DNA of 64,000 nucleotides from Engelhardtia mirabilis (GCF_007748095.1 NZ_CP036287.1:6200001-6264000); one strand, 5' to 3'. Counted from the stretch's first letter, positions 33,703-42,777 are shown. The notes: generated by a model from the sequence alone, not told the origin. Numbers and translations: made by a program.

Positions 33703-34839
33703 ATGAGATCTCTCTTTTTAGGAGCCACCCTCGCTGTGGCCTGGGTCCCCACCGCCATGGCGGGGAACGAGGCCGACAACGACTGGCTCGAACTCGACTC
33801 CCAGCTCGGAGGGCTGGGGGGTCCAGCGGCCTATCAGGGGTCAGGAGTCGACGTCGGCGTGCTCATTCGCCCGGCCTACGTCGATTCGTCCGACTTCCCG
33901 AACGTCGATGGCGAGAAGTTCGGCGGCTTCGTCCTGGACGACGCGCGCCTGTTCGCCTCCGGAAACTACGGCCAGTTCGACTGGCGACTCTCGATGGACT
34001 TCGCCGAGGGGGCAGGTGGCCTCCCGGTCGAGGCCGGTCCGCCCCCCGACGGGCAGACGTTCCAAGCGGAGCTGCTCGACGCCTACGCGCGCTGGCAGTT
34101 CTCCGACGCCTTCGGCGTGCAGATCGGTCAGTTCAACTCGCGCGACGCCTTCTCGGGTGACGTGTACCAGGGCCGACTCCTGTTCGCCGACCGCAGCATC
34201 GTTGGACGCCAGTTCAACGAGTTCGACCTGGGTCTGCAGATCGACGGCTCCTACGGCAACCAGGAGTATCCCGAGCTGGAGTGGGCGCTCAGCGTCCTCA
34301 ACGGCAACGACGGCCCGGAGGACGATCTCGACCTCCGCGCGCGCATCGACATCAACGCCCTCGGCAACGGCGGCAGCGTCACCGAGGGTGCTTACGGCGT
34401 CGAGAACGAAGCCAACGGGACCTTCGGCCTGTTCTGGGGCAGCGACGGTGACGTCGACGGCGCCGGCAGCAGCGGCACGATCTGGGGCGCCGACTACCGC
34501 GGGAACTACGGTCCCTTCGGTCTGGGCGTCGAGTACTTCGACTTCGACGACGACGCGGCCCTCGCGGCCGACTTCGGCATGGACTCCGCCCAGGTGCTCG
34601 GCGCCTACGCCAGCTACCTGTTCGGAGCCGAACAGAACTGGGAAGCCGGCGTGCGCTGGGAAGACGTCGATTCGGCCATGGGTCCGACCCGCTGGACCGT
34701 GGGCCTGAACTACTACGTCTCCGGCCACGACATCAAGTGGCAGCTGAACTGGGTCGACACGGACTCCGACGTGGCCGCCGCCAAGGGCAGCTACCTCAAG
34801 CTCGGCTTGACCATCGGCATGTCCGCCGAGGCCAACTAG
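33703..34839 (+). CDS. Outer-membrane porin of the OprO/OprP type
   Basis: A 378-aa protein with a signal peptide (ending near PTAMAG). The rest alternates amphipathic beta-strands typical of phosphate-selective porins O and P: FGGFVLDDARLFASGNYGQF, FGVQIGQFNSRDAF, WGADYRGNYGPFGLGVEYFD. It should form an outer-membrane channel. The final strand ends in SAEAN rather than the usual aromatic residue, a departure from the standard BAM signal. GGAG lies 9 nt upstream of the ATG. The start codon sits inside the 12-bp palindrome ATCTCATGAGAT. Substrate preference is unknown. Confidence 0.88.
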   Translation: MRSLFLGATLAVAWVPTAMAGNEADNDWLELDSQLGGLGGPAAYQGSGVDVGVLIRPAYVDSSDFPNVDGEKFGGFVLDDARLFASGNYGQFDWRLSMDFAEGAGGLPVEAGPPPDGQTFQAELLDAYARWQFSDAFGVQIGQFNSRDAFSGDVYQGRLLFADRSIVGRQFNEFDLGLQIDGSYGNQEYPELEWALSVLNGNDGPEDDLDLRARIDINALGNGGSVTEGAYGVENEANGTFGLFWGSDGDVDGAGSSGTIWGADYRGNYGPFGLGVEYFDFDDDAALAADFGMDSAQVLGAYASYLFGAEQNWEAGVRWEDVDSAMGPTRWTVGLNYYVSGHDIKWQLNWVDTDSDVAAAKGSYLKLGLTIGMSAEAN

Positions 34840-34874
34840 ACACGCCGCCTGCGGGCGGAGCGTGAACGACGAGG

Positions 34875-34901
34875 GGGGCCCCGCGCGCGTCGCGGGGCCC
34901 C
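34875..34901 (+). terminator. Terminator of the porin gene
   Basis: Arms GGGGCCCCGCG (34875-34885) and CGCGGGGCCCC (34891-34901), loop CGCGT, then TTTC. It follows the porin stop by 35 bp and is the most typical intrinsic terminator of the window. Confidence 0.8.
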
Positions 34902-34938
34902 TTTCACGTTCGGGTGCGCGCCCGGACCGGGCAGTCCG

Positions 34939-35928
34939 TCAGTCGCTCGCCGTCGGGATCACCGGGGCCAGGTCCCAGTCGAACAGGGCCGGGACGCCCG
35001 TCTCGCCGCGGAAGAACTCCAGGTACTCGGCCAGGGGCTGCAAGCCGACCTCGGCGCGGCGAGCGTCGACCCCCACCGGATCGATCAGGGGTGCGACGAC
35101 CTGGGGTTGCTCGCCCATGGAGAAGATCTGCGAGCCGTAGAGCTGGGGTCGACCGAGCCCCAACTCGAGCCGGTCGTACATCAGGGCGAAGTGGCCACCA
35201 GGCACTCGCCCGGCCTGCCACTCGGCGCGCACGAAGGGCAGGGCGGCGGCCATCAACGCCTTGTCGCCCGAGTGCTGCACGATCAGGAAGGCCGCCCGCG
35301 CCGCCTCGTCGCCGAAGCGCTCGGGGTCGATCCAGCCGACCTCACCGAGCAACTCGACCATCCGCGCGGTGTTCTCGCGGTCGATGGCGACCATGCGCGA
35401 GACGACGTCCGACGACGAACCGGACTGCAGCTCCTCGCGCACCGCCTGGTCGCGCTCGCCGCGCTCGATCAGCTCGGCGGCGATGGCTTTGCGCCGATCC
35501 GCGGGCAGCTGCGGCGCCTCGACCACGACCAGGGGCTCGAGCTCGAGCGCCGCCGGCTTCAAGTTCGAGGGGCGATAGAGCACTCCCGGCTCCGTCCCGA
35601 CGAGCAGGCCTTGCGAGGTCCGCCGCACGGGCACGCGATCGATGCTCCCGTAGAGGAAGAGGTCCAGTCCGTGCTCCGTCAGCCGGGCCAGGTGGTACTG
35701 GGTCTGTCCGTCGCGCCGCCAGACCACGCGCCCCGGCGCGATCGAGAGGACGTTCGCAGCATCGGCCTCGGCCGACTCCCACACCCCGACCAATGCCCGC
35801 TCCCCGCCGACCGGGCTGGCGCAACCCGCGAGCAGGAGTCCCCCGGCGGCTGCGAGGGCCAGGGCACGGAACAGGGGCGAGGCGAGCTGGCGGGGGCGCA
35901 CGCGGGCGGGCCGGGGCTGAGCAGTCAT
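34939..35928 (-). CDS. DUF6624 lipoprotein
   Basis: A 329-aa lipoprotein: the N-terminus ends in LLLAGC, a lipobox whose Cys would be lipidated. The C-terminal half (about 165-300) matches DUF6624: RDQAVREEL, DRENTARMVELLGEVGW, AAFLIVQHSGD and QLYGSQIFS. The function of this domain is unknown. The middle part (about 30-150) has an all-beta look and is unassigned. ATG 35928 was chosen because the lipoprotein signal starts there; the upstream in-frame start at 36039 would overlap the divergent gene. It is divergent from the DUF255 gene, with 85 bp between the starts. Confidence 0.85.
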   Translation of the reverse strand: MTAQPRPARVRPRQLASPLFRALALAAAGGLLLAGCASPVGGERALVGVWESAEADAANVLSIAPGRVVWRRDGQTQYHLARLTEHGLDLFLYGSIDRVPVRRTSQGLLVGTEPGVLYRPSNLKPAALELEPLVVVEAPQLPADRRKAIAAELIERGERDQAVREELQSGSSSDVVSRMVAIDRENTARMVELLGEVGWIDPERFGDEAARAAFLIVQHSGDKALMAAALPFVRAEWQAGRVPGGHFALMYDRLELGLGRPQLYGSQIFSMGEQPQVVAPLIDPVGVDARRAEVGLQPLAEYLEFFRGETGVPALFDWDLAPVIPTASD

Positions 35929-36013
35929 GGGATCGCCTACGCGGGCTGACCCTGGATGTTGTGAACTGGTCCGCAACCCGCGCCCCGAGCACGCCCCACC
36001 GCCCACCGCGCCC

Positions 36014-38074
36014 ATGACCGACTCCGACCGCCCCGCCAATCGCCTCGCTAGGGAGACCAGCCCCTACCTGCTCCAGCACGCCCACAACCCCGTGGACTGG
36101 TACCCGTGGGGCGCAGAAGCCCTCGAGCGCGCGCGGAGCGAGAACCGGCCGATCTTCCTGTCGGTCGGCTACTCCGCCTGCCACTGGTGCCACGTGATGG
36201 AGCACGAGTCCTTCGAGAACGCGGAGCTCGCGCGGCTCATGAACGAGCACTTCGTGAACATCAAGGTCGACCGCGAGGAGCGACCGGACGTGGACGAGCT
36301 CTACATGAAGGCGGTCCAGGCCATGACCGGCCAGGGCGGCTGGCCCATGAGCGTGTTCCTGACGCCACAGCTCGAGCCCTTCTTCGGCGGTACTTACTTC
36401 CCGCCGGTCGGACGCCAGGGGATGCCCGGCTTCGGGCAGATCCTGACGGCGATCGGAGAGCGTTGGGCGAAGGACCCCGAGCTGCTGCGGGGGCAAGGTC
36501 GAAAGATGGCGCAGATGTTGAGCCAGGAGGCCCGAGCCGCCACGGCCACGAGCCTCGACGAGGGCCTGCTCGACAAGTCGCTGGAGCAGCTCACCGAGAA
36601 CTTCGACGCCACCTGGGGCGGCTTCGGCGACGCGCCCAAGTTCCCCCACGCGATGGACATTCGCCTGCTGCTGCGCCACTGGAAGCGCAGCGGTTCGAAG
36701 CCGGCGCTCGACATGGCGCGGCTGACCCTCGATCGCATGGCGGAGGGCGGGGTCTACGACCAGCTCGGCGGCGGCTTCCACCGCTACAGCACGGACGAGC
36801 GCTGGTTGATCCCGCACTTCGAGAAGATGCTGTACGACAACGCCCTGTTGATCCCGGCCTACCTCGAGGCGCACCTGATCTGCGGCGAGGGGCGCTACGC
36901 GCGGGTGGCGAGGGAGTGTTGCGAATGGGTCCTGCGCGAGATGGTCACGCCCGAGGGCGGCTTCGCCAGCACCCAGGACGCCGACAGCGAGGGCGTCGAG
37001 GGCAAGTTCTTCGCCTGGACGCAGGAGCAGTTGAACGAGGTGCTCGGACCGCAGCGGGGTGGCTGGGCCGCGGCCTGGTTCGGAGTCACGCCGGACGGCA
37101 ACTTCGAGCACGGCTCCTCGGCCCTGTGGCGCCACGGCGCGCCCGATGAAGTGGCCCGAGAGCTCGGCGTCGACGTGGATCGCCTGACCGGCGCCATGGA
37201 GGGCGCGCGGGCCGAGCTGTTCGCCGCGCGCGAGCAGCGCGTGCGCCCGGCCACCGACGACAAGGTCCTGGCCGCTTGGAACGGGCTGATGATCGGCGCC
37301 TTGGCCCGGGCCCACCAGGTGCTCGGCGACGGGCGCTACCTCACCGCGGCTCGGAACGCGGCGCGCTACCTGCTCGAGGGCATGCGCCAGGACGACGGGC
37401 GCCTGTTCGCCACCGCGCGCCACGGGAGGGCCCACTTGGATGCCTATCTCGACGACTACGCCTTCACGATCAGCGGCCTGCTCGACCTCTACGAGTCGGA
37501 CTTCGACCCGCGCTGGATCCGCGAGAGCCTGGCCCTCGAGCGCGTCCTCGCAGAGCGCTTCCGCGACGACGAGCGGGGCGGCTACTTCACCGTCGGCGCC
37601 GATTCCGAGCAGCTCCTGGTGCGGCTCAAGAACCCCCACGACGGAGCCCTGCCCGCCGGCATCGCGGTCCATGCCGGCAACCTCACGCGTCTGGCGGCGC
37701 TGACGGGTCGCGCCGATCTGGACCAGGAGGCCAGCCGGGTGATCGAGTCCGTGGGCGAGCTGGCCAACCGCTACCCGATGGCCTTCGGCCAGCTCCTGCA
37801 GGTGGTGGCGTGCCGCGAGGCCGGCCTGCGCGAGGTCGTCGTCGCCGGAGCCGCGGACGATCCCCGTGCGGCGGAGATGCTGGCTGCCCTGCGCGCGCGC
37901 TTCGACCCCGATCGCGTGGTGGCCCTGGCCACGGCTGAGGGCGACGCCGAACTGCTGCCCCTCCTGGCGGGACGCGCGCCGAAGCGGGGCGAAGTCCGCG
38001 GCTACGTGTGCCGCCGGGGCGCTTGCGACCTGCCGGTGGACTCGGCGGCAGCCCTGGTGGCCCAACTCAGCTGA
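36014..38074 (+). CDS. DUF255 thioredoxin-like/glucosidase-like fusion protein (YyaL/SPATA20 family)
   Basis: A 686-aa member of the family called thioredoxin domain-containing protein (human relative SPATA20). Residues 1-170 form a thioredoxin-like DUF255 domain with HAHNPVDWYPW and SACHWCHVMEHESF, whose C56-x-x-C59 is a redox or metal pair. The rest is an (alpha/alpha)6-barrel resembling N-acylglucosamine epimerases, with LGGGFHRYSTD and HFEKMLYDNA. The protein is cytoplasmic and its true function is unknown. ATG 36014 begins the conserved NRLARETSPYLLQHAHNP block. Confidence 0.94.
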   Translation: MTDSDRPANRLARETSPYLLQHAHNPVDWYPWGAEALERARSENRPIFLSVGYSACHWCHVMEHESFENAELARLMNEHFVNIKVDREERPDVDELYMKAVQAMTGQGGWPMSVFLTPQLEPFFGGTYFPPVGRQGMPGFGQILTAIGERWAKDPELLRGQGRKMAQMLSQEARAATATSLDEGLLDKSLEQLTENFDATWGGFGDAPKFPHAMDIRLLLRHWKRSGSKPALDMARLTLDRMAEGGVYDQLGGGFHRYSTDERWLIPHFEKMLYDNALLIPAYLEAHLICGEGRYARVARECCEWVLREMVTPEGGFASTQDADSEGVEGKFFAWTQEQLNEVLGPQRGGWAAAWFGVTPDGNFEHGSSALWRHGAPDEVARELGVDVDRLTGAMEGARAELFAAREQRVRPATDDKVLAAWNGLMIGALARAHQVLGDGRYLTAARNAARYLLEGMRQDDGRLFATARHGRAHLDAYLDDYAFTISGLLDLYESDFDPRWIRESLALERVLAERFRDDERGGYFTVGADSEQLLVRLKNPHDGALPAGIAVHAGNLTRLAALTGRADLDQEASRVIESVGELANRYPMAFGQLLQVVACREAGLREVVVAGAADDPRAAEMLAALRARFDPDRVVALATAEGDAELLPLLAGRAPKRGEVRGYVCRRGACDLPVDSAAALVAQLS

Positions 38075-38110
38075 GGGCCCCTGGTCCGCGAGCGAGCCGC
38101 GCGGGTCGTG

Positions 38111-38116
38111 TAGACT
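38111..38116 (+). promoter_or_regulatory. -10-like box TAGACT before the SDR gene
   Basis: TAGACT lies 40 nt before the ATG at 38157, giving room for a leader of about 33 nt. The sequence is identical to the box at 25497. Confidence 0.4.
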
Positions 38117-38156
38117 CCGCGACCCGCGCCGTTCCGGCCCCCCCCGAAAGACCACC

Positions 38157-38855
38157 ATGGCAGCCCCCCGAGTCCTCATCACCGGCGGCGGCCGCGGCAT
38201 CGGCCGCGCCATCGCCCTGCGCTTCGCCCGCGAGGGCGCCCGCGTCGTCGTCGCCGCCCGCTCCTCCGACCAGCTCGACGCGGTCGCCAAGGAGATCGAC
38301 GCCGCCGGCGGTCAGGGCCTGGCCGCCAACATGAACGTGGCCGACCACGGCTCGGTCGAGGCCGCCGTGTGGCGCGCGATCGAGTTCATGGACCAGGGCA
38401 TCGACGTCCTGATCAACAACGCCGGCGTGTTCGACGTGAAGCCCTTCGACAAGGTCCGGCCGGGCGACTGGGAGTTCATGATCGGCACCAACCTGACCGG
38501 CGCCTTCCTGGTCACCTCGGAGTCCCTCGAGTACCTCGAGGACGCCGAGCGGCCGCACATCATCAACATCGCCTCGGTCGCCGCGCGCCAGGGCTTCGCC
38601 GGCAACACCGCCTACTGCGCCAGCAAGGCCGGCCTGGTGGGCTTCTCGAACGCCCTGCGCGAGGACCTCAAGGCCCAGGGCATCGACGTCACCACCGTCT
38701 ACCCGCCGGCCACGGACACCACGATCTTCGACGGCGTCGACGGCGACTGGGATCGCTCGAAGATGCTCTCGCCCGAGGACGTGGCCGAAGCCGTGTACCA
38801 GGCCTGGGCGGCAGCCGAACGGCCGACGGACGTCGAGATCCCGGCCAAGGGCTGA
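38157..38855 (+). CDS. Short-chain dehydrogenase/reductase
   Basis: A 232-aa classical SDR. The NAD(P)-binding motif GGGRGIG (10-16), the NNAG motif, the catalytic Ser in NIASVAARQ and the Y153-x3-K157 pair in AYCASKAG are all present. R33-S-S after the second strand (VVVAARSSDQL) suggests NADP(H). The substrate cannot be deduced; relatives reduce 3-oxoacyl chains or sugars. It ends at a bidirectional hairpin. Confidence 0.92.
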   Translation: MAAPRVLITGGGRGIGRAIALRFAREGARVVVAARSSDQLDAVAKEIDAAGGQGLAANMNVADHGSVEAAVWRAIEFMDQGIDVLINNAGVFDVKPFDKVRPGDWEFMIGTNLTGAFLVTSESLEYLEDAERPHIINIASVAARQGFAGNTAYCASKAGLVGFSNALREDLKAQGIDVTTVYPPATDTTIFDGVDGDWDRSKMLSPEDVAEAVYQAWAAAERPTDVEIPAKG

Positions 38856-38895
38856 CGCATCTCCGCGGGGCTGGACGGCCGCAAGTAGGCGGAAC

Positions 38896-38932
38896 GAACG
38901 GTGGGTGGGCGCAGGGCGCCCACCCACCGTTC
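38896..38932. terminator. Bidirectional hairpin between convergent genes
   Basis: Arms GAACGGTGGGTGGGCGC (38896-38912) and GCGCCCACCCACCGTTC (38916-38932), loop AGG, then CATTTTCG on the plus strand. It lies between the SDR stop (38855) and the stop of the minus-strand gene (38972). Confidence 0.75.
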
Positions 38933-38971
38933 CATTTTCGCTGGCCCGTGAAGATCGGAGCCGGCCGCGTG

Positions 38972-41674
38972 TCAGCCGCCGAGCGTGGCCGCGAGGGCGT
39001 CCGTCAGCTCGATCGGCGCGGGCAGTCCCAGGTCGATCGCGACCGCCTGGAGCCACACGGTCGCGCCGGCGAGTTGGGGGTCGTCAGGAATCGCCACGGC
39101 GAAGTTCGCGCCGCCCGACGCCAGGTCGCCGCTCGCCAGCAGCAGCGGCGGCAGGCTGAGCAGCCACTCGCCCAGCCCCGGGAGCGCGAGCCCGCAACCG
39201 CCCAGGTCGAGGCCAGAAGCGCCGGCGAAGAGCAGCGCGGCGCCGCCGATCGCCTGTCCACCTTCGACCGACAGGTTCAGGCTCCCGCCCAGGGGCGCGA
39301 CCGGTGAGCTGGACGCGAGAGTTGCGGGGTTGCCGGCACAGCCCGTGACCGCGAGCACCGAGGCCGGTCCATAGCGGGCCAAGGCGGCGTCCCCGGCGGT
39401 GCTGTTCCTGAAGGTGCCGCCGACGTAGAGCTCAGCCTCGCCCGCGACCGACGAGACGTGGAGCGCGAGGCCCTGGTGGTCGAGGCCCGCGCCTTGGTCG
39501 ACCCATTGCCCGCCGGTGAGGCGCGCGACTCGCCCCTGGCTCGGACCGAGGGGCGGACCCGGACCCACGGCGGCAAACAGCGCCGGCCCCGCCCTATCGT
39601 CGAAGCTCGTCAGGGCAAAGACCGTGTCGCCGTCGTCGAAGTCGTCGTCCTCGCCGACGGGCGCCCACGTGCTCCCGTCCCAGCGCCGGACGAAGCCCAA
39701 CCCGGGGCTGTTGCCGCCCCGCCCGACATAGAGCGCCGGGCCCGAACCGTCGTCGAAGACCGCCAAGGACCGCGCCGTGTTGCCCACGCCGGACCCCACG
39801 GCCGACCAGGTCGAACCGTTCCAGCGCCCGATCCCGTTGACCACGACGCCACCCGCCATCGTGATCCCCCCGGCCGCGTAGAGTTGCGGACCGGTCCCGT
39901 CGTCATGCACGACCATCGCGTAGGCCGGGCCGCTGAGCCCGGTGCCCACCGGCGTCCAGCTCACGCCGTCCCAGCGGGCGATGTACTTGGCCGGACCGCC
40001 GCCCGCTTCGACGAAGGCGCCGCCGGCGTAGAGGGCCGGACCCGAGCCGTCGTCGAACACGCACAGGGAGTGGATCTGGCCCGTGGGGCCGTCCGTCCCC
40101 ACGCCTGAGAAGCTCGCCCCGTCCCAACGCAACAGGTGCCCGGGCCCTTGGAAGAGTGAGGAACGGAAACCGCCGGCGTAGAGGGCCTCGCCGCTGCCGT
40201 CGTCCCATGCCAGGAGGGCGTTCACGAGCACGTCGCTGAACGGGTTGCCCAGGGGGCTCCAGCCACTGCCGTCCCAGGCTGCGATGGCGTTGACGGTCGA
40301 GCCCCCCGCGCTGACGAAGGTGCCGCCGGCCACCAGCAGGGGTGTGCCGCCGACCGTGAAGTCGGCCAGGGCTCGAACCTCCCCGCCGGAGACCGCCGTG
40401 GTCGACTCAGGCACGGCGGACCAGGCGCTACCGTCCCAGCGGGCGATGTCGTTGACCGCCTTCGGCATGAACGGCCCGGTGTTTTCGAAGTCGCCGCCGG
40501 TGTAGAGCTGCTGACCGGCGCCCTGGTCCCAGGCCGCCAGGGCGCGACTGGTTCCGACGGGGCCGTTCCCGAGCTTCGCCCACGTACTGCCGTTCCACTG
40601 CCTGGGCACCCCGTCGAAGACCGGCCCCTGCATTGCGAAGACCCCGGCAGCGACCAGGTGCGGCCCGCTGCCGTCGTCCCACACCTCGAGGTCCCGCACG
40701 CCGAGGTTGAGATCTTGCCCCACCGCTAACGTGCCGACGGCGCTCCAGGCGCTGCCGTCCCAACGGGCCACGTCCGATGCCGGAGCTCCTCCAGCCTCGC
40801 TGAAGTCGCCGCCGACGAAGAGCGCGGGGCCCGTCCCGTCGTCGAACGTCCGCAGGGTCTGGACGTAGGTGCCCGTCGACGAGCCGATCCCATCGGGCCC
40901 ACTCGGCAGTGGCGTCCAAGTCGCCCCGTCCCAAGCGACCACGTGGTGAGGGACCGGATCGAATCCAGTTCCGTTGAACTGCCCACCCGCGAACAGGCGT
41001 GGACCACTGCCGTCGTCGAAGACCTCCAGGTCGCGCACGCCGCTCGAGGGGTAACCCACCCCGGAGCCCACCGGGAACCACTGGGTGCCGTCCCACTTGG
41101 CGATGTTCAAGACCGGGGTCGAGCCCGCAAGGGTGAAGGTGCCGCCGACGAAGAGCGCGGGTCCGGAGCCGTCGTCGTGGACGATCAGCGCCGAGACCAA
41201 GGGCTGCACGCCGGTGAAGACGGAGGACAGACCGCCACTGAGGGCGGTCCAGGTACTGCCGTCGAAGCGTGCGATGGAGTCCGCCGCGACACCGCCCGCG
41301 GTCGCGAACCTGCCGCCGACGTAGAGCGCGGGACCCGTGCCGTCGTCGAAGCTGCAGATGGCGTTGACGTAGTTCACCGGACCGCCGCCGACGCCGCCGC
41401 CCACATCGCTCCAGGCGGAGCCGTCCCAACGGGCGACGTTCGAGGCGGGGACGCCTCCGGCCATGGTGAAGTCGCCGCCCGCGTAGAGGGCGGGACCCGT
41501 GCCCACGTCGAGCAGGGCCAGCTCGGCGACGTAGCCGTCGGTGCCCGGCTCCGCACCGAAGGTCGGCAGCCAGGCCAAGCCGTCACCGGGCGCTTGACGG
41601 GCCCCGGCGTGGGGCGAATGAACGAAGAGGGCGCAGGCCAGGGCCAGGCCGGTCGCGTTGGAAAGGTTGAGCAT
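38972..41674 (-). CDS. Giant secreted kelch/propeller-like repeat protein with the shared C-terminal domain
   Basis: A 900-aa exported protein (signal peptide ending near SPHAGARQ). About twelve repeats of 60-70 residues follow the scheme DDGTGPALYVGGxF, then AGGxxxxxIARWDGSxW, then VGxGV. This is a composition typical of planctomycete surface proteins and compatible with two stacked beta-propellers. The last 120 residues are the shared terminal domain (SSPVAPLGGSLNLSVEGG to PIELTDALAATLGG), after the Cys motif VTGCAGNPA. No catalytic motif is visible, so adhesion or ligand binding is the best guess. Confidence 0.87.
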   Translation of the reverse strand: MLNLSNATGLALACALFVHSPHAGARQAPGDGLAWLPTFGAEPGTDGYVAELALLDVGTGPALYAGGDFTMAGGVPASNVARWDGSAWSDVGGGVGGGPVNYVNAICSFDDGTGPALYVGGRFATAGGVAADSIARFDGSTWTALSGGLSSVFTGVQPLVSALIVHDDGSGPALFVGGTFTLAGSTPVLNIAKWDGTQWFPVGSGVGYPSSGVRDLEVFDDGSGPRLFAGGQFNGTGFDPVPHHVVAWDGATWTPLPSGPDGIGSSTGTYVQTLRTFDDGTGPALFVGGDFSEAGGAPASDVARWDGSAWSAVGTLAVGQDLNLGVRDLEVWDDGSGPHLVAAGVFAMQGPVFDGVPRQWNGSTWAKLGNGPVGTSRALAAWDQGAGQQLYTGGDFENTGPFMPKAVNDIARWDGSAWSAVPESTTAVSGGEVRALADFTVGGTPLLVAGGTFVSAGGSTVNAIAAWDGSGWSPLGNPFSDVLVNALLAWDDGSGEALYAGGFRSSLFQGPGHLLRWDGASFSGVGTDGPTGQIHSLCVFDDGSGPALYAGGAFVEAGGGPAKYIARWDGVSWTPVGTGLSGPAYAMVVHDDGTGPQLYAAGGITMAGGVVVNGIGRWNGSTWSAVGSGVGNTARSLAVFDDGSGPALYVGRGGNSPGLGFVRRWDGSTWAPVGEDDDFDDGDTVFALTSFDDRAGPALFAAVGPGPPLGPSQGRVARLTGGQWVDQGAGLDHQGLALHVSSVAGEAELYVGGTFRNSTAGDAALARYGPASVLAVTGCAGNPATLASSSPVAPLGGSLNLSVEGGQAIGGAALLFAGASGLDLGGCGLALPGLGEWLLSLPPLLLASGDLASGGANFAVAIPDDPQLAGATVWLQAVAIDLGLPAPIELTDALAATLGG

Positions 41675-41780
41675 CGTCGACTTCTCGAGGGAAGGTCGGA
41701 GCCCAGTAGCGGCTCCGAAGGCCCTTCGACGTTAGTCGAGGTGGCGCGCTGCCGATAGCCACGCCCGCCGGGTTCGACGC

Positions 41781-42218
41781 TCAGGGCGCGGTGCCGCGCT
41801 CGGCGTCGAGTTCGACCGCGCAGTCGGGCCCCTCCCACAGGCGCAGGCGTGTCAGTCGCGCGCTCCCCAGACCCGCCAAGCCCTCGGCGAGTTCGGCCCA
41901 CAGGGCCAGGGCCACGTTCTCGACCGTCGTGATCGTGCCCTCGAGGAAGGGCACGTCGCGGTTCAGGTGCTTGTGATCGCACGGCTCGTAGACCCGCTCG
42001 CGCACCACCCGCATCAGGTCCACCAGGTCGACGACCATGCCCGAGCGCGGATCGACGGACCCGCGCACGCAGACTTCGAGGTGGAAGTCGTGGCCGTGGT
42101 CGCCGTAGCAGGGCCCGTAGAGGGAGCGGTTCTCGGCCTCGGAGAGGGAGCGGTTCTCCAGCCGGTGGGCGGCGCTGAAGCGGGTGCGGTGGATCAGTTC
42201 GACTTCGGGGTTCGTCAC
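41781..42218 (-). CDS. queD: 6-carboxytetrahydropterin synthase/PTPS-like enzyme
   Basis: A 145-aa protein of the PTPS/QueD family, which makes 6-carboxytetrahydropterin in queuosine biosynthesis or related pterins. The zinc-binding residues are visible: His in FSAAHRL and both His in GDHGHDFHLEV. The catalytic Cys is in YGPCYGDHGH, the Asp/His pair in PCDHKHLN, and the substrate-binding Glu in LRLWEGPD. GTG 42218 is chosen because the family begins there and a TACATT box lies 6 nt upstream. The open frame that extends to 42275 enters the perfect palindrome and is unlikely to be translated. No other queuosine gene is close, so the exact product is uncertain. Confidence 0.88.
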   Translation of the reverse strand: MTNPEVELIHRTRFSAAHRLENRSLSEAENRSLYGPCYGDHGHDFHLEVCVRGSVDPRSGMVVDLVDLMRVVRERVYEPCDHKHLNRDVPFLEGTITTVENVALALWAELAEGLAGLGSARLTRLRLWEGPDCAVELDAERGTAP

Positions 42219-42224
42219 GGGGGG

Positions 42225-42230
42225 AATGTA
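42225..42230 (-). promoter_or_regulatory. -10-like box TACATT before queD
   Basis: On the minus strand TACATT ends 6 nt before the GTG at 42218, so the mRNA should be leaderless. The box lies just outside the 67-bp inverted repeat. Confidence 0.5.
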
Positions 42231-42240
42231 GACGCTTCGC

Positions 42241-42375
42241 GGCGTGTGTAGGCGTTCGTACGGTGCCAGGCACAAAGCCGCCGCCTAACGGGGTCCGGCT
42301 GCCGCCGACGGCGGCAGCCGGACCCCGTTAGGCGGCGGCTTTGTGCCTGGCACCGTACGAACGCCTACACACGCC
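42241..42375. repeat. Perfect 67-bp inverted repeat with a single-base spacer
   Basis: Arms 42241-42307 and 42309-42375 are exact reverse complements around the single base at 42308. Each arm contains smaller palindromes, CGTACG and GTGCCAGGCAC, and the block TAACGGGGTCCGG. The element lies between the divergent queD-like and ferredoxin genes, outside both coding regions. It could extrude as a cruciform or fold as an RNA hairpin, or it could be a REP-like mobile repeat. I saw no second copy in the window. Confidence 0.95.
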
Positions 42376-42487
42376 CAAACCTCCCGCGCACGGTAGATTC
42401 TTGAGTCGGCGGTCCCTCGGGTCGATGAGATCGCTAACCTGCCCGGCTCGGCGTCCCCGGACCGACTCCCCGGCGCCACCTCTCCCG

Positions 42488-42703
42488 ATGAGCATCAAAC
42501 GTGTCTGGATCGTCGAGGGCTGCATCTCCTGCAACCTCTGCGAAGACCTCTGCCCCGAGGTCTTCGAGGTGCCCGCGGGCGACACTTCGCGCGTGGTCAA
42601 GGGCCACGAGAAGCTCCTGACCGGGGATGCGGACATGGACGACAAGATCCGCGAGGCGGTCGAGTCCTGCCCGGTCGAGGTGATCGAGATGGACGAGGAC
42701 TGA
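42488..42703 (+). CDS. Small 4Fe-4S ferredoxin
   Basis: A 71-aa ferredoxin with C12-x2-C15-x2-C18 in GCISCNLCEDLCP, plus C22 and C61 (ESCPVEVI). C12, C15, C18 and C61 should hold one [4Fe-4S] cluster as in monocluster ferredoxins; C22 is extra. It carries low-potential electrons in the cytoplasm. A TAGATT box lies at 42394, just outside the long palindrome. The acidic C-terminus (EMDED) is typical. Confidence 0.93.
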   Translation: MSIKRVWIVEGCISCNLCEDLCPEVFEVPAGDTSRVVKGHEKLLTGDADMDDKIREAVESCPVEVIEMDED

Positions 42704-42741
42704 GCCGCACGCGGGGGCCCGAGCCTCCCCGCGAACACCAC

Positions 42742-42777
42742 AGCGGGCCCGCCGAGGACTTCCCCGGCGGGCCCGCT
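42742..42777 (+). terminator. Hairpin after the ferredoxin gene
   Basis: Arms AGCGGGCCCGCCG (42742-42754) and CGGCGGGCCCGCT (42765-42777) with a 10-nt loop, between the ferredoxin and the convergent EF-hand gene. Confidence 0.7.

Noticed and set aside
42219..42275. Upstream ATG for the queD-like gene
   Set aside because: The extension lies within the palindrome and the promoter box; the same 12 codons appear in mirror image on the other side in front of the ferredoxin gene, so they are not coding.
42241..42375. Fold-back assembly error as the origin of the palindrome
   Set aside because: The flanks on the two sides differ immediately beyond the arms and carry different genes, so a simple fold-back does not explain it, although only long reads can settle this.
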